Below are positions 1 through 10,390 of a stretch of DNA of 64,000 bases, in pieces. Origin of the DNA: Uloborus plumipes (Eukaryota > Arthropoda > Arachnida > Araneae > Uloboridae); contig JAXGGA010002297.1 of assembly GCA_038373865.1 (NCBI GenBank), positions 1-64,000 of the forward strand, read 5' to 3'. The notes beneath the pieces are model-generated. The model ran no database searches. It saw only the letters and a list, made by a program, of their open reading frames with translations, and was not told the origin of the DNA. Within the stretch, counting starts at the first letter, position 1, and each line of letters begins with the position of its first letter. The translations under genes were made by a program, and so were the position numbers.

Positions 1-2911
1 TTCGAAAGTTGTTGCGAGCGAAACCGCAAATTTTTGGCTTTTTCTAACTTTTTCGAAAAATTAGAGCTTTTGGGTGCGAAACCGAAAATTTTTAGCAATT
101 TTTAATAGCTTCGAAAATTTCCAGCTTTTGCGAGCGAAACTGCGAATTTTTAGCAGTTTTCAATTTTTTCGAAAATTTTAAAGGTTTTTGCGAGCAAAAC
201 GGCAAATTTTTAGTTTTCAATTTTTTCGAAATTTTCGAGTTTTTACAAGCGAAACCGCAAATTTTAGCAGGTTTCAATTTTTTCGAAAATTTTAAAGGTT
301 TTTGCGAGCGAAACCGCAAATTTTTCGCAGTTTTTAATCTCTTTGAAAATTTCGAGTTTTTTAAGAGCGAAACCGCAAATTTTTAGCAGTTTTTAATTTC
401 TTTGAAAATTTCGAGTTTTTTAAGAGCGAAACCGCAAATTTTTAGCAGTTTTTAATTTTGTCGAATATTTCGAGTTTTCTTTTGCGAGCGACCGCAAATT
501 TTTAGCAGTTTTAAATTTTTTCGAAAATTTCGAGTTTTTTTCGAGCAAAACCGCAAATTTTTGTTTTTTCCAGCCTTTTCCAAAATTTCAAGTTTTTGGG
601 TACAAAACTGAAAATTTTTAGCAGTTTTTAATAGCTTCGATAATTTCGAGTTTTTGCGAGCGAAACCGCAAATTTGTAGCTGTTTTCAACTTTTTCGAAA
701 ATTTCTAGTTTTTGCGAGCAAAACAAAATTTTTGCAGTTTTCAATTTTTTCGAAATTTCGTGTTTTTTAAGAGCGAAACCGCAAATTTCAACTTTTTCGA
801 AAATTTCGAGTTTCTTTCGAGCGAACAGCAAATTTTTGGCAGTTTTCAATATTTTCGAAAATTTCCAGTTTTTGCGAGCGAAACGTCAAATTTTTAGTTT
901 TCAATTTTTTCGAAATTTTCGAGTTTTTACAAGCGAAACCGCAAATTTTAGCAGGTTTCAAATTTTTCGAAAATTTATAGGTTTTTGCGAGCGAAACCGC
1001 AAAATTTTAGCAGTTTTCAATTTTTTCGTAAATTTCGAGTTTTTTGCGAGCAAAACCTCAAATTTTTGGCATTTTCCAACCTTTTCCAAAATTTCGAGTT
1101 TTTGCGAGCGAAACCGCAAATTTTTAGCTGTTTTCAACTTTTTCGAAAATTTCAAGTTTTTGCGAGCAAAACAAAATTTTTGCACTTTTCAATTTTTTCA
1201 AAATTTCGAGTTTTTTAAGAGCGAAACCACAAATTTTTAGCAGTTTTTAATATTTTCGAAAATTTCCAGTTTTTTGCAAGCGAAACCGCACAGTTTTAGC
1301 AGTTTTCAACTTTTTCGAAAATTTCGAGTTTTTGCGAGCCGAAACGACAAATTTTCAGCAGTTTTCAATATTTTCGAAAATTTCCAGTTTTTGCGAGCGA
1401 AACCGCAAATTTTAGCAGTTTTCAATTTTTTCGAGTTTCTTTCGGGCGAACCGCAAATTTTTAGCAGTTTTCAATATTTTCGAAAATTTCCAGTTTTTGC
1501 GAGCGAAACCGCAAATTTTTTGCAGTTATCAATTTTTTCGAAAATTCCGAATTTTTGCGAGCAGAACCGCAAATTTTTGGCTTTCTCCAACTATTTCGTA
1601 ATTTTCCAGTTTTTGCGAGCGGGACGGCAAATTTTGAGCAGTTTTTAACTTTTTCGAAAATTTCGAGTTTCTTTCGAGCGAATCCGCAAATTTTTAGCAG
1701 TTTTTAATTTCTTGGAAAATGTTGAGTTTTTTGAGAGCTAAACCGCAAATTTTTAAGTTTTAAATTTTTATTTTTTTTATTTCGAGTTTTTGCGAGAAAA
1801 ACAGCAAAATTTTAGCAGTTTTTTTTGCGAGCGAAAACGCAAATTTTTATTGATTTTCAACTAATTCAAAAGTTCGAAGTTTTTGCTAGCAAAACCGCAA
1901 ATCTTTAGCAGTTTTCAATTTTTTCGTAAATTTCGACTTTTTTGCGAGCGAAACCGCAAATTTTTAGCTGTTTTCAACTTTTTCGAAATTTTCCAGTTTT
2001 TGCAAGCGAAACCGCAAATTTTAGCAGTTTTCAATATTTTCGAAAATTTCCAACTATTCAGTTTTCAATTTTTTCGAGATTTTCGAATTTTTACAAGCGA
2101 AACCGCGAATTTTAGCAGTTTTCAATTTCTTCGAAAATTTCAAGATTTTTGCGAGCGAAACCGCGAATTTCTAGTGATTTTCAACAAATCCTTTTCCAAA
2201 AATTTCAAGTTTTTAGGTGCGAAAATGAAAATTTTAAGCAGTTTTTAATAGCTTTGAAAATTTCGAGTTTTTTAAGAGCGAAACCGCAAATTTTTAGCAG
2301 TTTTTAATTTCTTCGAAAATTTCCAGTTTTTGCGAACGAAACCGCAAATTTGTAGCTGTTTTCAACTTTTTCGAAAATTTCTAGTTTTTGCGAGCAAAAC
2401 AAAATTTTTGCAGTTTTCAATTTTTTTGAAATTTCGAGTTTCTTTCGAGCGAACAGCAAAATTTTTGCAGTTTTCAAATTTTTTGAAATTTCGAGTTTCT
2501 TTCGAGCGAACAGCAAATTTTTAGCAGTTTTCAATATTTTCGAAAATTTCCAGTTTTTGCGAGCGAAACCGCAAATTTTTAGCAGTTATGAATTTTTTTT
2601 TAAATCCCGAGTTTTTGCGAGCAAAATCGCATATTTTTGACTTTTTCCAACTTTTCCGAAAATTTCCACTTTTTGCTAGCGAAACGGCAAATTTTAGTCA
2701 GATCTCAACTTTTTCGAAAATTTCGAGTTTTTTAAGAGCGAAACCGGATACTTTTAGCAGTTTTCAATTTTTTCGAAAATTTTACGTTTTTGCGAGCAAA
2801 ACCGCAAAATTTTTGCTGTTTTCAATTTTTTCAAAATTTCGAGTTTTTTAAGAGCGAAACCGCAAATATTTAGCAGTTTTTAATTTCTTCGAAAATTTCG
2901 AGTTTTTTTTT
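1..2911. repeat. A+T-rich satellite array, ~59-bp monomer
   Basis: A tandem array that starts outside the window. The monomer is about 58-60 bp and reads roughly GCGAGCGAAACCGCAAATTT, then an AGCAGTTTTCAA block, then a TTTCGAAAATTTCGAGTTTTT block. Around fifty diverged copies are visible, with small indels and variants (AGGTTTTTGCGAGC, TTTAAGAGCG, TTTCTTTCGAGCG) that alternate and hint at higher-order units. Long ORFs on both strands, rich in F/K/N, are artefacts of the repeat and are not genes. The array ends abruptly at the T-run before 2912, where a Gypsy LTR fragment begins. Confidence 0.93.
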
Positions 2912-2995
2912 CAACTCAGAACATCTGCGTTCGTAAGCCGGCGCCATAGCCATTCGGCCAACCGGGCGATAACTTGAGAAAGAAATACGGCATTA
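2912..2995 (-). mobile_element. Truncated 3-prime LTR of the Gypsy element (first ~80 bp)
   Basis: About 80 bp here match 13498-13581 with few differences. On the reverse strand it directly follows the pol stop codon and a purine tract, exactly where a 3-prime LTR should start. The rest of the LTR is missing because the satellite begins at this point. The fragment contains a tRNA-like stretch with an A-box-like TGGCCGAATGG. The shared block could instead be a SINE, but its position next to the purine tract on one side and at the outer edge of the 5-prime LTR on the other favours LTR. Confidence 0.7.
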
Positions 2996-3003
2996 CCCCT
3001 CCT
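2995..3003 (-). promoter_or_regulatory. Polypurine tract of the Gypsy element
   Basis: On the reverse strand AAAGGAGGGG lies directly after the pol stop codon and before the LTR start. This is the usual place for the plus-strand primer of LTR retrotransposons. Confidence 0.6.
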
Positions 3004-3237
3004 TTAAGGCGACAGAGTCTCGCTGTCGGTTGAATGTTTTGCTCTGGAACGTGTTACAGGTCCTGCATACACTTCGTCTCGTCTGGATATCCTAGCACGG
3101 GGTTTACTTCGAGATGGATTTTCCTTCTGACATGTCTTTAAAGTGTCCTGGAACTCAATTTCTTGATTTTCCGGCCCGTAATAGGGTTTCTTTCGTAGAA
3201 CATGCACAACTTCACGGAGTTTCCTTCTTCTAGACAT
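3004..3237 (-). pseudogene. C-terminal tail of Gypsy pol
   Basis: A basic, 78-residue stretch with VVHVLRKKPYY near the start and GPVTRSRAKHS near the end. Such tails follow the integrase in arthropod Ty3/Gypsy elements. It is cut off from the integrase core at 4012-5133 by the LINE fragment at 3238-4011. The apparent start codon is only the first Met after the LINE poly(A) junction. It ends in TAA beside the polypurine tract. Not functional in this state. Confidence 0.7.
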
Positions 3238-3354
3238 TTTTTTTTTTTTTATTATGTGAAGATAAACTCCTCATGCACCACAAAGTATAACATGAGGCTT
3301 ACAGAAGTAAGTAAAGTAACCACAAATTTTAACAAAACAAATTACACATTTAAA

Positions 3355-3575
3355 CTAGCACGACAAAAACACAATGAAGAAGTAAATCAAAAACACAATC
3401 AAGATAAAATTAGTCAAAACAACATATTACACAATCAAAAAGTACGACAAAACACAATGAAGAAGAAAATCAAAAACACAATCAAGATAAGTAATACAAA
3501 ACAACAAAATACACAAACAAAAAGCACGACAAAAAACACGACAAAGACGCAAATCAAAAACACAACCAAGAATAA
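3355..3575. repeat. Three ~81-bp tandem repeats in the LINE 3-prime UTR
   Basis: Three copies of an A-rich unit starting near 3359, 3442 and 3522. Each contains ACGACAAAAACACAATGAAG or a variant, followed by AAATCAAAAACACAA and CAAGATAA. It gives rise to a K/N/Q-rich ORF on one strand and a hydrophobic one on the other, neither of them real. Confidence 0.7.
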
Positions 3576-3622
3576 GTAAGAAAAACAAAAACAAACAACC
3601 CAGGAAGCAAACAAAAAAAAAA

Positions 3623-4003
3623 TCAAAGTCCCAAAGACAGAAGAAAAGTCCTAAAAACAGCAAGTCTCTCAGTACTTCTTACGAGATCTGAAAAAACAGG
3701 AGGCCAACAACAGGACAGATTTGCCAAATTTTTCCTAAAGACAGTTCTGGCCCTGGCATGTAACTTGCAGCTCAGAAGTGAATGCTGAACGTCTCCCTCA
3801 GCTTCACCACAAATACAAAGCTTACAGTCCACCAACTTAAAGCGAAATAAATAGCTGTTAAAGCCTCCGTGTCCAGTTAGAACTTGAGTCATCAAGAAAT
3901 CGGTGGAAAAACGCTTGCAACTAAGGCGATGGAAAATAGTTGGGAAAAATCTCTTTGTCCACCGTGCTTTCGATGAAGCAAGAAATTCCCCATTCCAGTC
4001 CAA
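3623..4003 (-). pseudogene. LINE ORF2 C-terminal fragment
   Basis: 126 residues matching the C-terminal end of LINE reverse transcriptase proteins of the Jockey/R1 type. Visible marks are TGHGGFNSYLFRFKL followed by a cysteine/histidine cluster (CKLCIC, then a histidine and CKLH), the conserved zinc-binding-like region after the RNase H or thumb region. The RT core and endonuclease are absent (5-prime truncation). Its stop leads into the A-rich 3-prime UTR. Clade assignment is tentative. Confidence 0.7.
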
Positions 4004-4011
4004 AGCTGTTT

Positions 4012-5133
4012 TTTCCTTTGGTCAAAATCTTGCACTTCATATGTCACGTTGTCTCAACACTTGGTAGGGCCCGAAATACCTTTTTAGCAGTTTTTCCGAC
4101 TGTCCTACTTTACGAACTGGAGTGTAGATCCAGACTAAATCTCCTGCGGAATACTTTACTGGTCTGTGCTTTAAATTATAGTGTCGGGAGTCCTTTTCTT
4201 GAGCTTCTAATGTACGTACACGAGAAAGCTGATTCTTCGGCTCGAGTAATTAACTTGCTAAAATAATCTGAATATATTTCACTAGGAATATGAGGAAACA
4301 TGGTATCCAATGTTGTTTCTGCTTCGCGTCCATACACTAGATTAAAAGGTGTAAAGCCAGTAGTCTCTTGGCGAGCGGTGTTGTACGCAAATGTTACGAA
4401 AGGTAATATTTCGTCCCAATTTTTCTGTTCAACGTCAACATACATTGATGGCATATCAGCTAAGGTTTTATTCAGACGTTCAGTCAGGCCATTAGTTTGA
4501 GGATGGTATGCTGTTGTCAGTCGATGATCCACATTGCAGAATCTGTTGAGTTCGAAAAGGAGTTTGGACCGGAAGAATTGTCCTCTATCGGTAATAATAG
4601 TTCGTGGTGCTCCATGCTTTAAAATGATTTCTTCGACTACAAACCGAGCAACTTCTGGTGCTTCAGCAGATGGTAGAGCTCTTGTTACGGCATAGCGAGT
4701 TAAATAATCGGTACATACAATAATCCACTTGTTACCTTGTTTTGATTTGGGGAAACGACCAAGCAGGTCCATACCAACGCAATCGAAAGGTGCTTTTGCT
4801 GGAGGTATAGGTATTAGGACACCAGGCGGTTTTTGAGGAACAGACTTTCTTCGCTGACATTCTTTACAGTGCATTACATAGCGGCGAACACTGCGATAAA
4901 GTCCCGGCCAATAAAATCGTTTCCGCAATCTGACATAGATTTTTACGAATCCGAGATGACCGGCTGTTGGGGCATCGTGGAAATGTCGCAGTAAGTCTAA
5001 TCGCAGATGTTTGGGAATAACTGGCAACCATCTCTTTCCTGAAGGGTCAAAATTTTTCTCACATAAAATCTTGTCGATTACTTCAAAATCGGACTTAAGA
5101 GCAGGTGATGGCTTCTTATTAGATTGGATGTGT
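4012..5133 (-). pseudogene. Gypsy integrase (pol 3-prime half)
   Basis: Reverse-strand integrase of a Ty3/Gypsy retrotransposon, which joins the cDNA to the host chromosome. In order it shows the N-terminal HHCC zinc-binding region (H..H spacing in HFHDAPTAGH, then CKEC), the catalytic D of CTDYLTRY, the second D of TDRGQFF, and the E of YHPQTNGLTERLNKTL, giving a complete DDE set. A GPY-like segment (YFGPYQV) follows near 4060-4090, but an in-frame TGA follows it at about 4041 and the tail is cut off by the LINE. Upstream the frame runs on to 5133, where a DNA element splits it from the RNase H domain at 10391. The integrase body is well preserved; the element as a whole is dead. Confidence 0.9.
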
Positions 5134-6550
5134 TGGAGGGCAATTCCACGAAAAGTGGTCCTAACACACCATTTTTTCCCCCATAATACAAAAACAAACC
5201 TTATTTTTTGACAAAAAAATATGTACCCTTTTCGATTCCAGCATCAATTTTAAGATAAAATTTTTCTTTTCTCATATTTTTGCCTTGTTTAATAACATTG
5301 CGACAAATTCAAAAAAAAAAAAAAAAAATGCATTGTTAGTGAAAAAATGTAAGAAATTTTTTTTCACCTAATAATCAATTTTTTTCTGGAAAAACTATCA
5401 AATATCATGAACTCAGATCCTTTAGTATGATTATATCTCATATTTTTTGTAATAAAATGTTTCCTAAGTTTTTAACCCCTCAAAATATGCAGGTTACTTT
5501 TTTTTGGTCACACACGTAAGGCAAAAGAAAGAAAAGTTTCCCCCCAAGGTCTAATTAGGGGACTAAAAGAAAACTATCTCATATCATAAATTAACTTGAT
5601 ACATAACACCTGTAACCTGACTTACATCTTTATCCATTCGGCAGAAACGTTTTAACGAGGCTCTTTAAAAGCTGTCACACACGTAAGGCTTTTGAATGGT
5701 TTACCTTAACCCTTCACTACACGGTGTGCCAGATCTGGCACAAACCAAATAAACCCTCATATATTCCAATGACTTTTTAAATGCAGTTAAATTGAGTTTT
5801 ACGCCCCTTCTGGAACATTGCTATAACAGTGTAGTGTGATGTTTATGCACTAGTTAGTTGCACTAGTCTAGATATTTAGTCAGGGATCCCTGATAGAGAT
5901 TTTTCTGTTTATTACTATCAAGCTAATTTTTTGTGAGTAGCTTCATTTTAATGAGACGCCCAACTTTTCCTCTTACAACAATTCTCGATTGTGGTAGCTA
6001 ACAGGGGTAGCAGGGATCAAATGTGTCGATTCTATGAGTCTCAAAAACTTATCACTAACTGTGGCTTTTTTAATTTAATCGTAAGATAATTATTAAGATT
6101 GTTGAAAAAAATATTTGTCCTACAAGGTGTATGGTTTGATCAAAGAGTCCCCCTCCTCCCAACATGTATCGATTACGAGGTCATCAAAAATAATTACTAA
6201 CAACCCAAGTTTTTTTCTACTGCTTACTTAATATGTATATAATTTAACAGTCACATTGTCCTACAAATTGTGTGGTACGTTATCCCGGTTCTACAATCAG
6301 AAATTGTTAGAACCACGAGACCACTTTTTTCATTACTAACTGTAGGACAAAAATATTACATTATAGGTTAGCGCATTCTCTATCCAGATAAACCATTGTC
6401 CTACAAGAAAACAGGTAGGTATCACGAGTCCGACACGAATTGTAAATTTCGCTTTCTCTTTGGAATAAGTGAAAGCATCTGTTTAAGTTTTACTAATTTT
6501 ATTTTCCAGTTAAATTATTTGTGTATTGTCTTTGCATTCATAAAAAACAA

Positions 6551-7140
6551 TTAATCTTCATCAGATTCTTCAGATAAATCATCATCTTCTTCACTAATCT
6601 CACTTTCATCTTCATCTTCTTCATTTTCGTCATTAGTGATATCCGACTCTGTAATAACATTTAAAAATTAAAGAAATTTCCCATTGATTAATAAACGAAT
6701 AAAAATAAAAATACTATTAATAGGGGACCTTGTAAGTCAGGAGATAGTTCTTCAAAGGATGGACTTTGTGGACCATCAAACAAATAGTATTCGTATTTAC
6801 CGTCAATTATCGTAAATCCATAATTTTCCGGCAACTTTTTTGTGGGGCACCGCATGTGTGCATTGCACCATACGTTACAGATAAATACAGTTCGCTTAAT
6901 TTGTTGCAGTAGTTCTTGCTTTGTAGGCGGCAAACTCAAAGGATCATATCCTACGATTTTCTTTAAAAAAATTTCTTCTTTTTCATTTTTCGCTTTATAG
7001 CCCTTTTCAAACAATTCGTATCTACCTTTGTTGATGTCATTTTTCGTTTTTAATGAATATACTCTACATACGTACTCTTCAATGCTTCGAACTAACTCAT
7101 TCGATGTTGTTAATGCTGTATGTTCACTTCGCTATGTACA
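6551..7140 (-). pseudogene. C-terminal exons of an unidentified element-encoded protein
   Basis: The reverse strand reads openly from about 7131 to 6729. It includes LTTSNELVRSIEEY, then LPPTKQELLQQIKR and NVWCNAHMRCP, then a segment rich in aromatic and acidic residues (DGKYEYYLFDGP). A donor at 6728/6727 and an acceptor at 6650/6649 predict an 80-nt intron. The next exon (6648-6551) codes for a strongly acidic tail ending DEESD-type repeats and TAA. The order of a Pro-Pro/Gln-rich helix, a W-N-A motif and a DG..P segment reminds me of uncharacterised multi-copy proteins carried by metazoan DNA transposons, but I cannot name the family. Upstream sequence (7140-7270) is coding-like but out of frame. 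It is probably a dead transposase end. Confidence 0.45.
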
Positions 7141-7501
7141 ACATCTTGATATTTGTGTTGATGATGCTTTCGAGCAGATAAAAAGTTTTGCAGTGAAGCC
7201 AAATTTCTTTACTCAATTTCTTGACATATTTCCGTCGAAATGTAGAATTTTTGCAAAACAAATTGCACAATAAGCACTCCATTATTATTTTGGAACATTA
7301 AAAAAAATCTTGACAATTGTTGTTAGACAAACACGCGGTCGAATGAAACTTTTTTTGCACGGTTATGGTCAACATTTACGGAGAACATATAATATGCTCT
7401 GGGCATGCGTACCGCCAAGGCTCAGCTATAATGCCAAATTATACAAAGTAAATTTATTTTTACTTGTATTAATTTAAAATTTGTATTCAAATGGAGTACT
7501 A

Positions 7502-8720
7502 CAATAACGTACCACGAAATTTGAAGGACAATGTGACTGTTAAATCAAATGAACATTAACTAAGCAAACATTAAAAATCAGGTAATTGTAATTATTCTTG
7601 ATGATCTCGTAATCAATACATGCTGGGAGGAGGGGACTCTTTGATCAAACCGCACATTTTGTAGGAAGAATATTTTTTCTACTTATGATAGTAATTTCCT
7701 TAATTTTAATAAAAAATCAAGAGTAAGTATTAAATTTTTGAGAACCATTAAATCGACATATTTTATCCCTGTACCCCTGTTAGCTACCACAATCCAAAAT
7801 TTCGTTTATGAAACTGTCAGGTATCTCATTGAAACGGCGCAATTTAAGAAGATTCAGCTTGGTGCTGATTAGTTTTTCATCAGGGTACTACATTTTTAGA
7901 ACGTAGGACCGGGATAACGTACCATGCAATTTGTAGGACAATGTGACTTTGAAATTATATACATATTAATTAAGCAATAGGAAAAAACTCATCCGGTTAG
8001 TAATCACTTTGATGACCTCGTAATCGATACATGTTGGGAGGAGGGGGACTCTTTGATCAAACCATGCACCTTGTAGGACAAATATATTTTTAAACTATGT
8101 TAATAATTATCTTACGATTTAATTAAAAAAGCCACAGTTAGTGATAAGTTTCTGAGACCCATAAAATCGACACATTTGATCCCTGCTACCCCTGTTGGCT
8201 ACCACAATAGAGAATTGTTGTAAGAGGAAAAGTTGGGCGTCTCATTAAAACGAAGCTATTCAAGAAGTTTCAGCTTGATAGTAATTATTTTTTCATCAGG
8301 CATTTGTGCTACATTTTTAGATCGTAGGACCGGGATAACGTACCACACAATTTGTAGGACAATGTGACTGTTAAATTATATACATATTAAGTAAGTAGTA
8401 GAAAAAAACTTGGGTTGTTAGTAATTATTTTTGATGACCTCGTAATCGATACATGTTGGGAGGAGGGGGACTCTTTGATCAAACCATACACCTTGTAGGA
8501 CAAATATTTTTTTCAACAATCTTAATAATTATCTTACGATTAAATTAAAAAAGCCACAGTTAGTGATAAGTTTTTGAGACTCATAGAATCGACACATTTG
8601 ATCCCTGCTACCCCTGTTAGCTACCACAATCGAGAATTGTTGTAAGAGGAAAAGTTGGGCGTCTCATTAAAATGAAGCTATTCACGAAAAATTAGCTTGA
8701 TAGTAATAAACAGAAAAATC
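7502..8720. repeat. Three ~410-bp tandem units inside A2
   Basis: Units begin near 7502, 7909 and 8328 (anchor GATAACGTACCA). Each contains TTTGTAGGACAATGTGAC, then CGTAATCGATACATG, then GGGGGACTCTTTGATCAAAC, then GTTAGCTACCACAAT. A fourth copy is inverted at 5915-6340. Spacings of 407 and 419 bp show true tandem growth at one end of the element. Confidence 0.8.
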
Positions 8721-9469
8721 TCTATCAGGGATCCCTGACTAATTACAGTTCTTGCTTTTGAAAAAAAGAGTGTCTGCATTTCCGTTAAGTGTGTTTAGTC
8801 ATTATTTCCTTTGATCTAAAAGGGTTTTAATACACTTAGTGGCAAATTTGTTTGTACCACTTATGGCACAAAACACATTGTAGATTATTACACTTATCGG
8901 TATACAAAGCATATGCTATGTGCTTTGTGCCATATGTAGAACAAACAATTAAAACATCATTTTTGGTGCACATTTTTAAGATAAATTTTTTTCTTCATTT
9001 TTCCTGAACTCAGAGTTAGTAAAAGGTAGCATATGACTTTTTTCATGAAAATATAAAAAATCGTGCAGTGAAGAGTTAAGAGTCAGGTCTTTGTTTGAGA
9101 AACTTTCCCAGGAACCGATTCTTTTAATTTAAACTTTTTTGTTAATCTCCTCTGATTACATGTAACATGTTATATAAATAAATTTTAAAATAACCTATAC
9201 ATAATTCGTAGACAAATGAGAATTAATTTCGTCTTCATTCTTTATTTTGTGAACACATCTTTGCAATTTAATTATTTACTAGCGGCGTTGTCCAACAAAA
9301 TCAGATCTTTCGTTTAGGGCAAAAAATCAAATATTAAACAAGTAGTTCCGTCCGGAACTGAACGAGCCTTCTTTCCCGTTTGCCAATTTCAAATTTCAAA
9401 TTTGGTAAAATATTCATCCGAAAGATAATGGGTACGTGGGGGGTGGGGGGGGAATTCGAAAAGTCAAAC

Positions 9470-9850
9470 ATGAGAATGAATTGTCCTCGCCGAGATCTTT
9501 CTAACAAAAAAAGTTTGTTCAAATCTGACTGTTTAACTCAAAAGTAATTAGCGGGGGACCAGTTGTTTGAGCGGTTCAAAGTTGAACAAAAAAGTGCTCA
9601 AACCAAAATATTAAATGTGAGAATTATTTATCCTCGCCGAGATTATTAGAACAAAAAAAAAAAAAAATGTTCAAATCGGACTGTTTACTCAAAAGTTGTT
9701 AACGGTGGACAGGTTGCTTGAACGGTTCAAAGTTGAATGAAAAATTGTTCAAATCTAAAAGTTAAATGTGAGAATGAGGTCTCCTCGCCGAGATCTTTCG
9801 AACAAAAAAAAGTTTGTTCAAATCGGACTGCTCACTCAAAAAATATTAGA
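9470..9850. repeat. Three ~145-bp tandem repeats
   Basis: Three diverged units carry TCCTCGCCGAGATCTTTC, a purine run, and GTTCAAATCGGACTG near 9483, 9629 and 9780. They end in a G-rich tract at 9857-9880. They belong to the body of element A outside its nested insert. No coding signal. Confidence 0.65.
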
Positions 9851-10390
9851 AGAGGGGGGGGGGCGGGGGAGGGGGGGTAAAGGCATACAGACACATATAT
9901 AATCCTGATAGCTATAATTATCAGTTGTGGAAGTTGAATTGACTTCAAAATGAAGACATGCTGCACGCGGTCACACACGTAAGGCTCTAGTGTCACACAC
10001 GTAAGGCAAACTAAAAATTTTTTACTGCTACTCTACGAAGTTTAGAAAAAAAAAATATGTGGAATACTTACTTAGTACACTTAGACACATGCACAAAAAT
10101 CAGCGTTCATTTATCTTTTAAAACTTCACAGGAAATTACAAAATAATATGAGGTATAGCTTATTTTTAGATTTTCCGAGTCACACACGTAAGGCTGTATT
10201 TAAAATTTTATTAAAAAATTCAAAATTGTCCTATGAAAAAAATAACGCCGCATTACAACTTTTGCATATCTTCTGTTACTCCAACAGCAACCACTAAGAA
10301 ATATATAAAAAATATCGTCCTGGTTTTTATTGCTATTTGCAAAAAAATGGTGTCAAAAAGTCACACACGTAAGGCTGGAATGGCCCTGGA

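Larger units (their letters stand above)
3238..4011 (-). mobile_element. 5-prime-truncated LINE inserted in Gypsy pol
   Basis: A reverse-strand non-LTR retrotransposon 3-prime end. The poly(A) tail is the T-run at 3238-3250. Upstream is an A-rich 3-prime UTR with an internal tandem repeat, then a C-terminal coding fragment at 3623-4003. The left end abuts the Gypsy pol tail and the right end abuts integrase sequence near 4012, so the LINE landed inside the Gypsy element. Confidence 0.75.
5879..8739. mobile_element. Inverted-repeat element A2 with palindromic ends and TTGTCCTACAA motif
   Basis: Both ends carry the palindrome TCAGGGATCCCTGA and continue as near-identical inverted copies for several hundred bases (5879-6330 against 8330-8739), probably with TA as TSD. 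The motif TTGTCCTACAA or its complement recurs at least eight times. A unit of ~410 bp is present once inverted at the left and three times in tandem at the right. The only coding trace is the spliced reverse-strand gene at 6551-7140. It sits inside the piggyBac-like element and is therefore the youngest layer here. Confidence 0.75.
5706..9079. mobile_element. piggyBac-like element (TTAA TSD) nested in element A
   Basis: The left end TTAACCCTTCACTACACG and the right end CGTGCAGTGAAGAGTTAA are inverted copies flanked by TTAA, the diagnostic target site of piggyBac elements. Just inside, TGGCACA-type motifs (GTGCCAGATCTGGCACA on the left; several TGGCACAA copies at 8870-8935) recur. No piggyBac transposase is seen. 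The interior is taken by the inverted-repeat element at 5879-8739. Confidence 0.75.
5138..10386. mobile_element. Element A: 5.25-kb DNA element, 4-bp TSD TGGA, dispersed CACACGTAAGGC motif
   Basis: Ends are inverted (GGGCAATTCCA on the left, GGAATGGCCC on the right) and flanked by TGGA at 5134-5137 and 10387-10390. Removing the element and one TGGA restores the Gypsy reading frame between RNase H and integrase, which confirms the boundaries. The motif TCACACACGTAAGGC recurs near 5507, 5673, 9969, 9991, 10180 and 10358, the last one touching the right end. Ends and TSD length match element B. The middle is occupied by the piggyBac-like element 5706-9079. No transposase of A itself is recognisable, so it looks non-autonomous. 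Sola-type elements also make 4-bp TSDs, but this assignment is open. Confidence 0.85.

Noticed and set aside
92..2851. Many ORFs of 60-134 residues on both strands
   Set aside because: They follow the ~59-bp satellite on both strands with the same F/K/N-rich words. Composition and periodicity explain them.
2912..2995. A pair of identical SINE insertions at 2912 and 13498
   Set aside because: Their positions next to the polypurine tract and at the outer LTR edge make them the two LTR starts of one Gypsy element; kept only as a tRNA-like part of the LTR.
3202..3663. K/N/Q-rich and hydrophobic ORFs
   Set aside because: Shadows of an A-rich tandem repeat in a LINE 3-prime UTR.
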